Shown: piece after piece, positions 1 to 5,111 of the stretch | Layout: each line of letters opens with the position of its first letter | Position numbering within the stretch: position 1 is the stretch's first letter | Assembly (NCBI GenBank): GCA_044870295.1 | Contig: JBIOYQ010000060.1 | Coordinates: forward strand, 1 to 5,111 | Source of the DNA: AC-52 sp044870295 | Lineage (GTDB): Bacteria > Actinomycetota > UBA4738 | DNA length: 5,111 bases | Direction: 5' to 3' | Position numbers and translations under genes: made by a program | The notes under the pieces: generated by a model | The model's input: the letters and a program-made list of their open reading frames with translations, nothing else | Told to the model about the DNA's origin: nothing | Databases searched by the model: none

Positions 1-1805
1 CCGCCGTGTCCGGCCTTCCAGAGCGCGAGCTCGAGCCGCTCCTAGCCTCGCTGGTGGCCAAGGAGGTCCTGTCGGTGCAGACCGACCCTCGGTCACCCGA
101 GCGCGGGCAGTACGGATTCCTGCAGGACCTGGTGCGCACGGTGGCCTACGAGACGCTCGCGAAGCGGGACCGCAAGGCCAAGCACCTTCGTGCCGCCAGC
201 TTCCTCGAAGAAGCTTGGGGCGAGGAGGAGGAGGAGATCGTCGAGGTACTGGCCTCCCACTATCTGGAGGCCTACCGCCTCGCTCCCGAGGCCGATGATG
301 CGGGCGCCGTGAAAGACCGCGCTCGACGGATCCTGGCCCGGGCCGGCGAGCGCGCCGCCTCGCTCGCCGCGGCTGAGGAGGCCCTCAGCTACTTCCGCGC
401 AGCCGCGGAACTCACCGATTCCTCGCTCGAGCGGGCCGAGTTGACCGAGCGGACGGGCCAGATGGCCCTGACGTTGGGTCGGTCAGACGACGCGGGAGCC
501 GCTTTCGAGGAAGCGACCCATCTGTTCGAGCAGACCGGCCAGACTCATCAAGCCGCCAGAGTGCAGGCCCGGCTCGCCGACGTGGAGTTCATCCAGGGTC
601 ACCTCGAGCAGGCGATCGATCGGATGCGCCGAGCCCACACGGTCCTGTCGGGCGACGAGGCAGACCCAGACCTCGCGTTCGTGGCCGCCCAGCTCGGCCG
701 GTTCCTGGCCATCTCGGGACGGTCGGAAGAGGCCGTCGAGGCGTTGGAGGAAGCGCTGGAGCTGGCCGAGCATCTGGAGCTTCCCGAGGTGTACTCACAA
801 GCTCTGAGCAGCCGGGCGATCGGGTTGAACGGCCGCGGTCGTCTCAACGAAGCGGGCACGCTTCTGCGGCATGCCCTCCAGGTGGCGCTGGAGCATAGCT
901 TCACCGCCGCCGCCGCCCGGGCCTACAACAACCTGGCCGTGGTGCTGGAGGCGCAGGACCGATTCGCCGAGGCCATCGAGCTGGAAGGCCAGGGTCTTGC
1001 CCTGGCCCGAAGGACCGGCGACCGCATCCGTGAGCTGGGCTGGCTTTCCGGAGGCATCCTCGACCTCGTGGCCATCGGCCGGTGGGACGAGGCGCAGGCC
1101 CACGCCGACGAGGTGATGCGGGTACCCGAGATCTCCTCGCTGGAATGGACGGCTGCCCCCCTCACGGATCTCATGCCGGTCTTCCTCCACCGAGGACGTC
1201 TGGATCAGGCCCGCGAATACCTGCAGTCGCTCCCCGTGCAGGGCACGGAGAATCCCGAAACGCGGGCCAGCTACGGCCTCGCCACCACCCGGCTGCTCCG
1301 GGCCGAAGGGAACGCCGCCGACGCCCTAACAGCCGCCACCGAGTGCTTGGGCCAGATGGAACTGTTCGGGCTCACCCATACGGTGATCAAGCGGGTGCTC
1401 GTCGAGGCCGTCGAAGCGGCCCTCGAACTTGGGGACATCACCAAGGCCGAAGAGCTCCTTGGCGTCGTCCAGCGCGCCCGGCCCGGCCAGGTGACCCCGT
1501 ACCTGCGGGCCCACGCGGCGCGACTGGCCGCCCGGTTGGCGGCCGTGCGGAGCGAGGTCGAGAGCGTGGAGCCGGCCTTCCTCGCAGCCACCCAAGGATT
1601 CCGAGACCTTGGAACCCCTTTCGACCTCGGCCTGACGCTCTTGGAGCACGGCGAATGGCTCGTTGCCCAGGGGCGAGGCGCCGATGCGGAGCTGCCCCTG
1701 GCGGAGGCGCGGGAGCTCTTTGCCCGCCTGGAGGCGACGCCATGGCTGGAACGAGCCCACAGCGTCGCTGTGGCGCGAACGGGCGAGGTCACCGAGCGAG
1801 TCTGA
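1..1805 (+). CDS. C-terminal part of a STAND/AAA-type ATPase-TPR regulator, probably of the adenylate/guanylate cyclase-fused family (5' partial)
   Basis: The frame is open to the left edge. The first possible start, GTG at 6, has no visible ribosome binding site, so the gene almost certainly begins upstream; residues here are numbered from that GTG. Residues 1-70 look like the winged-helix segment that follows a STAND/AAA NTPase core, with the typical pattern QYGFLQDLVRTVAYETL (35-51) and then KRDRKAKHLRAASFLEE. Residues 105-590 are an all-helical TPR array of roughly 10-12 degenerate units, for example ARAYNNLAVVLEAQDRFAEA (304-323). The ending LFARLEATPWLERAHSVA (571-588) resembles the usual C-terminus of class III cyclase-ATPase-TPR proteins and related LuxR-type regulators. 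Family members are large cytoplasmic sensors in which the TPRs bind partners and control an N-terminal effector. The effector domain is outside the window, so cyclase activity is inference; a kinase, LuxR or other N-terminus is possible. It ends with TGA at 1803-1805. A (GAG)5 run at 222-236 encodes five glutamates. Confidence 0.85.
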   Translation, partial: AVSGLPERELEPLLASLVAKEVLSVQTDPRSPERGQYGFLQDLVRTVAYETLAKRDRKAKHLRAASFLEEAWGEEEEEIVEVLASHYLEAYRLAPEADDAGAVKDRARRILARAGERAASLAAAEEALSYFRAAAELTDSSLERAELTERTGQMALTLGRSDDAGAAFEEATHLFEQTGQTHQAARVQARLADVEFIQGHLEQAIDRMRRAHTVLSGDEADPDLAFVAAQLGRFLAISGRSEEAVEALEEALELAEHLELPEVYSQALSSRAIGLNGRGRLNEAGTLLRHALQVALEHSFTAAAARAYNNLAVVLEAQDRFAEAIELEGQGLALARRTGDRIRELGWLSGGILDLVAIGRWDEAQAHADEVMRVPEISSLEWTAAPLTDLMPVFLHRGRLDQAREYLQSLPVQGTENPETRASYGLATTRLLRAEGNAADALTAATECLGQMELFGLTHTVIKRVLVEAVEAALELGDITKAEELLGVVQRARPGQVTPYLRAHAARLAARLAAVRSEVESVEPAFLAATQGFRDLGTPFDLGLTLLEHGEWLVAQGRGADAELPLAEARELFARLEATPWLERAHSVAVARTGEVTERV

Positions 1806-1866
1806 GGTCGCGCTCGATCCTGGTTTCCAGACTGAACACGTCCACCTCGTTCGGATCAAGGGCTTG

Positions 1867-1884
1867 TGTCCGCCAAAGCGGACA
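1867..1884 (+). terminator. Perfect 7-bp hairpin after the TPR gene, possible terminator
   Basis: TGTCCGC (1867-1873) pairs perfectly with GCGGACA (1878-1884) around a CAAA loop. It lies 61 bp after the TPR gene's stop and 26 bp before the next gene's ribosome binding site. No T-run follows (the next bases are GGTCATTC), so it is not a classical intrinsic terminator. High-GC bacteria often end transcripts at hairpins without a U-tract. It could also be a 5' leader structure of the small secreted-protein gene or an inverted-repeat operator. The structure is seen; the role is inferred. Confidence 0.4.
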
Positions 1885-1909
1885 GGTCATTCTGGTGCGT
1901 CCGTCGACG

Positions 1910-1917
1910 AAAGGAGG
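1910..1917 (+). promoter_or_regulatory. Strong ribosome binding site for the small secreted protein
   Basis: AAAGGAGG is a full match to the anti-Shine-Dalgarno complement and ends 5 nt before ATG 1923. It fixes that ATG as the start and argues against the longer in-frame option (GTG 1866), whose extra 19 residues are charged and would spoil the signal peptide. The near-perfect site predicts efficient translation. Confidence 0.85.
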
Positions 1918-1922
1918 GGTCC

Positions 1923-2375
1923 ATGAGCAGGTTCCGCCGCTTCACGTGGCTGGGTGTCGCGTTTGGCGCCGCGGTCGTCGTTCTGATCGTGGCGGCCGTG
2001 ATTCCGGTAGGGGCGGCGCCCACGGCGGTCAGGAGTGCCCCCGTGACGGTCACCAATACACCGCTCCCGATCTCGGCCGCGGCGTCGTTCGACGGGTTTC
2101 GGGATGGATTCGCCATCGGCGAGGGCAACAACGACTTCGTGGAGTTCGACCCGCTCTACGTCTCGCTGATCGTCGTGAACGGCCTGCCGGACGACATCGT
2201 GGACCTGTCCTTCTATTACCAGGACCACAGCGTCCCGCGGTTCACCCTGTCCGGCTCCTCCATCACCCTGCCACTGAGCCAGCCGCTGGCGCTGGATGCC
2301 GTCGCGGTGGGATGCGGGATCGGGTCGGGCGAGTGCGACCTGGAGGTGTCGCTCCTGGGAACAGCGGCCGGCTAG
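1923..2375 (+). CDS. Small exported acidic protein of unknown function with an NTPLP motif
   Basis: The product is 150 aa. I recognise no named family with certainty. The N-terminus has the form of a signal peptide or membrane anchor: basic MSRFRR, a hydrophobic stretch over about residues 7-29, then GAA (30-32), after which signal peptidase I could cut. The mature part begins with a short linker containing VTVTNTPLPI (41-50); similar V-x-NTPLPV strings occur in many poorly characterised exported bacterial proteins. The remainder (about 55-147) is rich in Asp/Glu and alternating hydrophobics, suggesting a compact beta-strand domain. Two cysteines, C131 and C138, flank a GIGSGE loop and could form a disulfide outside the cell. 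Length, strong ribosome binding site, export signal and codon use all support a real gene. It is flanked by hairpin-containing gaps of 117 and 107 bp, so it may be transcribed alone. A role in sensing with the downstream receptor is conceivable but unsupported. Confidence 0.85.
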   Translation: MSRFRRFTWLGVAFGAAVVVLIVAAVIPVGAAPTAVRSAPVTVTNTPLPISAAASFDGFRDGFAIGEGNNDFVEFDPLYVSLIVVNGLPDDIVDLSFYYQDHSVPRFTLSGSSITLPLSQPLALDAVAVGCGIGSGECDLEVSLLGTAAG

Positions 2376-2397
2376 CCATTCGCCCCGCTCCCCTCAA

Positions 2398-2412
2398 TGC
2401 GGGACCCCCGCA
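2398..2412 (+). terminator. GC hairpin after the small exported protein gene, possible weak terminator
   Basis: TGCGGG (2398-2403) and CCCGCA (2407-2412) form a 6-bp stem with a 3-nt ACC loop, starting 22 bp after the stop codon. No T-run follows (CAACCGAT). It is consistent with a U-less terminator or an mRNA 3'-end stabiliser separating the small gene from the receptor gene, but a stem this short could arise by chance in GC-rich DNA. The remainder of this gap (2413-2469) shows no convincing -10/-35 pair. Confidence 0.35.
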
Positions 2413-2470
2413 CAACCGATAGATAGACCGACACGCTGCGCTTCATGCTTGTTGGCTCATCACCGTCGCG

Positions 2471-2480
2471 GGGGGTGATC
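2471..2480 (+). promoter_or_regulatory. Extended Shine-Dalgarno deciding the GTG start of the GGDEF-EAL gene
   Basis: GGGGGTGATC matches the complement of the 16S rRNA 3' end (GGAGGTGATC) at nine of ten positions and is followed by two bases and then GTG 2483. The next in-frame ATG (2504) has no such site, and using it would remove the first seven residues ahead of the first membrane helix. This supports the GTG start. Confidence 0.75.
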
Positions 2481-2482
2481 GA

Positions 2483-4825
2483 GTGCCATCTGAGAGCGTC
2501 GCCATGCTCATCGGCGCCGCGGTCCTGGGGGCCTTCACCACCTACGTGTGGCAGCGCCGGACGAACGCCGGCGCCAAGGGACTCATGGTCATGCTCGCGG
2601 CCGGCGTCGTGTACATGGCCACCTACGCGCTGGAGCTGTCCAGCAGCTCGGCGGCCGACAAGCATCTGTGGGGGGACCTGAAGTACCTGGGGATCTGCCT
2701 GTTGCCGGCTGCGTGGCTGGTCTTCACCCTCCAGTACACGGGCCGCACCCGATGGCTGACCCCCCGCCTGTACGCCCTGCTCTCCATCGAGCCGGCCGTG
2801 GTCCTCCTGCTCCTGTCGATCCCTGGGACTCGCCATCTGGTGCATGTCTTCCCTGCCATCACTGAGCAGTTCCCTGTGGTGAGGTTTGGTCTGGTCGGCT
2901 GGCTCAACCTCTTCTATTCCTACGGGATCCTGGTGTTCAGCACGGGCTTGTTCGTGCGAACGCTCGCCAGGATCGCCCGCCCCTACCGGAACCAGGCTCG
3001 CACCCTGATCGTGGCTCTGCTCGTACCCTTCGCCTTCAACATCCTCTACAACTTCAATATCGGGCCTTTCGGACGGATCGACCTGACCGGGTACGCGTTC
3101 TTCCTGGCGGTCGTGGTGCTGGTGTGGGGGATCTTCCGGGTACGGCTGCTGGACATCCTGCCCGTCGCCCGGAGCCGGATCGTGGAGACCATGCAGGACG
3201 GCGTGGTCGTCCTGGACGCGTACCAGCGGATCATCGATCTCAACCCGGCGGCGCAACAGATCCTGGGAGCGACGGCCGCCAGGGCCGTGGGGCGGACACT
3301 GCAGGACGTGGGGCCGGCGTACGCCGCGGTCCTGGATCGATCCAAGGACGACGGCTCCGTCCAGACCGAGGTTCGGGTCCGCGCGGGTTCAGCGATCCGT
3401 CACTGCGAGGTCACCCTCTCTCCCATCCCCGACGACACCGGCCGGCAGAGCGGGAGGCTCATGGTCCTGCGCGACATCTCCGAGCGAAAGCTGTCGGAGG
3501 AACGGCTCGAGCAGCTCGCGCACTACGACTCGCTGACCGGGCTTCCCAATCGCAAGCTTTTCTCCGACCGGCTGGGCCGGTCGATCATCCAGGCGCGCCG
3601 CAACCACCAGCGTGTTGGTCTGCTCTTCCTGGACGTGGACTTCTTCAAGGACGTCAACGACACCCTGGGCCACGAGGTGGGGGACCTCCTCCTCCAGCAG
3701 CTGGCGACTCGGCTCCAGGAGTGCGTTCGGAACGAGGACACCGTGGCCAGGATCAGCGGGGACGAGTTCACCGTGATCCTGCCTGAGATGGAGGCGCCGA
3801 CGGATGCGGTGATGGCGGCGACCAGGATCCTGGAGAGCCTGCAACGCCCCCTGCTGGCGGGCGGCCACGAACTGTACGTGAGCGCGAGCATCGGCATCTG
3901 CCTGTGGCCGACGGACGGGACCGACCCGGGCACGCTGATCCGGAACGCCGACATCGCCATGTACCGGGCGAAGGCCCTGGGGCGCAACCGGTACGAGTTC
4001 TACGCCACGGACCTGGGCGACCAGGTCGCCCGGCGGCTGGAGATGGAGCAGGATCTGCGCCGGGCCCTCGATCGCGGTCAGCTGCGATTGCTGTACCAGC
4101 CCATCGTGTCGGCACTCACCCAGCGGGTGGACTCCCTGGAGGCGTTGATCCGCTGGCACCACCCCAAGCTGGGCCTCTTGTCGCCCGCCCAATTCCTGTG
4201 GCGGGCCGAGGAGACGGAGCTCATCGAGTCGATTGGGCGGTGGGTGCTGGAGGAGGCGTGCCGCCAGGCCACCCGGTGGGAGCAGTTGGAGATCCGGCAG
4301 CCTCCCACGGTGGCCGTGAACGTGGCGGCGCGACAGCTCAAGCGGCCCGGGTTCACCAGTGAGGTCGCCGACATCCTGGATCGAACCGGGCTCCGGCCTG
4401 AGCGGCTGGTGCTGGAAATCAGCGAGAGCACCGTGATGAACGACGTCCCGGGGTCCACCGGCGTCCTCCGCGACCTGAAGGGGCTGGGCGTCAGCCTGTC
4501 GCTGGACGATTTCGGAGCCGGTTCCACGTCACTCAGCCAGCTCGGCCGGATCCCGCTCGATGTCTTGAAGATCGACCGGCTCTTCGTGCAGGGCCTCGGC
4601 AGGGAGCACGACGCGGCCATCATCGTCCAGGTGATGCTGAGCCTGGCCCAGGCCCTCGGGCTGTTGGTGGTGGCCGAAGGCGTGGAGACTCCCGCGCAGC
4701 TCGCCGTTCTACAGGATCTCGATTGCGACCTGATCCAGGGCTTTCTGATCGCCCGCCCGCTGCCCCCTGCGTCGGCGACCGAGTTCATCATCAACGGGGA
4801 CGTCGCGCACCTGGGGATCGCCTAG
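2483..4825 (+). CDS. Membrane 7TM-PAS-GGDEF-EAL cyclic di-GMP synthase/phosphodiesterase
   Basis: The 780-aa product controls cyclic di-GMP. GGDEF domains condense two GTP into c-di-GMP; EAL domains hydrolyse it to pGpG. Seven hydrophobic segments (about 5-23, 34-52, 66-86, 95-114, 137-160, 172-190, 201-219) resemble the 7TM sensor region found on some histidine kinases (HisKA_7TM-like). A PAS domain follows (about 228-335, ending VLRDISERK), then GGDEF (about 342-505) starting with HYDSLTGLPNR. It has metal-binding D384, the signature SGDEF (425-429, a tolerated variant), and the inhibitory I-site RNED (416-419) exactly five residues upstream. The EAL domain (about 520-765) keeps E553 of EAL, N613, E645, D675/D676, K696, E732 and Q752, the positions expected for metal binding and catalysis. 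Both catalytic halves therefore look intact, and the protein may be bifunctional with PAS/7TM input choosing the direction. Loop 6 reads DDFGAGSTSL, where DDFGTGYSSL is usual. Ligand and net activity cannot be read from the sequence. The TAG stop overlaps the stop of a convergent minus-strand frame. Confidence 0.96.
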   Translation: MPSESVAMLIGAAVLGAFTTYVWQRRTNAGAKGLMVMLAAGVVYMATYALELSSSSAADKHLWGDLKYLGICLLPAAWLVFTLQYTGRTRWLTPRLYALLSIEPAVVLLLLSIPGTRHLVHVFPAITEQFPVVRFGLVGWLNLFYSYGILVFSTGLFVRTLARIARPYRNQARTLIVALLVPFAFNILYNFNIGPFGRIDLTGYAFFLAVVVLVWGIFRVRLLDILPVARSRIVETMQDGVVVLDAYQRIIDLNPAAQQILGATAARAVGRTLQDVGPAYAAVLDRSKDDGSVQTEVRVRAGSAIRHCEVTLSPIPDDTGRQSGRLMVLRDISERKLSEERLEQLAHYDSLTGLPNRKLFSDRLGRSIIQARRNHQRVGLLFLDVDFFKDVNDTLGHEVGDLLLQQLATRLQECVRNEDTVARISGDEFTVILPEMEAPTDAVMAATRILESLQRPLLAGGHELYVSASIGICLWPTDGTDPGTLIRNADIAMYRAKALGRNRYEFYATDLGDQVARRLEMEQDLRRALDRGQLRLLYQPIVSALTQRVDSLEALIRWHHPKLGLLSPAQFLWRAEETELIESIGRWVLEEACRQATRWEQLEIRQPPTVAVNVAARQLKRPGFTSEVADILDRTGLRPERLVLEISESTVMNDVPGSTGVLRDLKGLGVSLSLDDFGAGSTSLSQLGRIPLDVLKIDRLFVQGLGREHDAAIIVQVMLSLAQALGLLVVAEGVETPAQLAVLQDLDCDLIQGFLIARPLPPASATEFIINGDVAHLGIA

Positions 4826-5111
4826 CTCGTTCGCGACAGGAACCAGTGCGGGAGAGCTGCCAGCACGAACACGGCTGCCAGCGCGATGCTCAGCCCCCAG
4901 TAACCGGCCACCGTCAGGGCGATGCCGCGTCGCGCGGAACCGGCCAGGTCGCCTGACAGAACCTACGCCGTCGGCGCCTTCACCAGTCCGGCGCCGGCAT
5001 CCCCACTGTTCAGAGGGCCCAACTGGCCACTGCCGACGAGGCGCGACATCAGGACTCCCGCGTCCACCTGACCGGCTGCTTTGAGGATGCTCTCGCCCCA
5101 CAGGGCCGCCA
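4822..5111 (-). pseudogene. 3' end of an unidentified gene, frame interrupted by one in-frame TAG; predicted C-terminal membrane helix
   Basis: On the minus strand one frame runs from the right edge (first full codon 5109-5107) to TAG at 4824-4822, with a single TAG at 4965-4963. Both sides look coding, with codon third positions overwhelmingly G or C and protein-like composition. The upstream 48 codons begin AALWGESILKAAGQVDAG and end GAGLVKAPTA. The downstream 46 codons read SGDLAGSARRGIALTVAG and continue into a hydrophobic helix (YWGLSIALAAVFVLAALPHW), then SRTS. A small soluble segment followed by a terminal TM anchor would suit a membrane protein's C-terminus. The TAG may be a real nonsense mutation, a sequencing error (for example CAG or TGG read as TAG), or the true end of the upstream gene, in which case 4822-4962 is degraded or chance coding. 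The downstream piece has no ATG start or ribosome binding site of its own. The family is not recognised. The gene probably starts beyond the right edge. Confidence 0.5.

Noticed and set aside
1864..1892. A possible promoter, TTGTGT with TCATTC 17 bp downstream
   Set aside because: The -10 match is poor and the -35 overlaps the hairpin; matches this weak occur by chance.
1082..2422. A 446-codon plus-strand open frame overlapping the TPR gene and the exported-protein gene
   Set aside because: Its translation is Arg/Gly/Pro-rich with no domain pattern, typical of an off-frame reading of GC-rich DNA. It crosses two better-supported genes and has no ribosome binding site of note.
2419..2427. A GATAGATAG short tandem repeat before the receptor gene
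   Set aside because: There are only about two copies of a 4-base unit, with no symmetrical partner or known site; too short to interpret.
2372..3256. A 294-codon minus-strand open frame opposite the receptor N-terminus
   Set aside because: It is rich in His, Gln, Asp and Arg, as expected for antisense of hydrophobic TM codons, and lies opposite a gene with clear domains.
4856..4882. A 9-bp direct repeat, GCTGCCAGC, 18 bp apart
   Set aside because: On the minus strand both copies encode Leu-Ala-Ala inside the predicted TM helix, so amino-acid composition explains the repeat.
4966..4995. A GAGLVKA string near the end of the minus-strand upstream piece, reminiscent of the GAGLVDA seen near the end of subtilase domains
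   Set aside because: The surrounding sequence lacks the catalytic Ser motif or any other subtilase feature in the window, so a family call would be guesswork.
4709..5101. A 130-codon minus-strand open frame at the right end
   Set aside because: It is Arg/Gly-rich, runs over 100 bases into the EAL domain coding sequence, and competes with another minus-strand frame that has better codon use and a clean TM helix.

Overview
The window is high-GC bacterial DNA, with codon third positions dominated by G and C. It uses GTG as well as ATG starts and has strong Shine-Dalgarno sequences. The style of the proteins suggests an actinomycete-like lineage (Actinomycetota or a similar uncultured high-GC phylum): a STAND-ATPase/TPR regulator of the kind often fused to class III nucleotide cyclases, and a 7TM-PAS-GGDEF-EAL receptor. 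No marker gene is present, so the taxonomy is inference. No RNA gene, CRISPR array, insertion sequence or origin was seen.

Layout from left to right. (1) Positions 1-1805, plus strand: the C-terminal 600 or so residues of a large TPR-repeat signalling protein whose N-terminus lies beyond the left edge. (2) A 117-bp gap with a perfect 7-bp hairpin and then a strong ribosome binding site. (3) Positions 1923-2375, plus: a small secreted or membrane-anchored acidic protein of unknown function with an NTPLP motif. (4) A 107-bp gap with a 6-bp GC hairpin and an unusually long match to the 16S 3' end. (5) Positions 2483-4825, plus: a 780-residue membrane receptor with seven predicted TM helices, PAS, GGDEF (as SGDEF, with I-site) and EAL domains, for making and/or breaking cyclic di-GMP. 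(6) Positions 4822-5111, minus: the 3' end of an unidentified gene whose frame contains one in-frame TAG. It meets the receptor gene tail to tail, and both stop codons lie within a single CTAG palindrome.

The two large plus-strand genes both look like signal-transduction proteins: one probably linked to cAMP-type or ATPase-driven regulation, the other to cyclic di-GMP. The small exported protein lies between them. Shared strand and proximity hint at a signalling neighbourhood, but the gaps of about 110 bp with hairpins argue against a tightly coupled operon. I see no clear evidence of a wholly new system. The least explained items are the exported NTPLP protein and the interrupted minus-strand frame.
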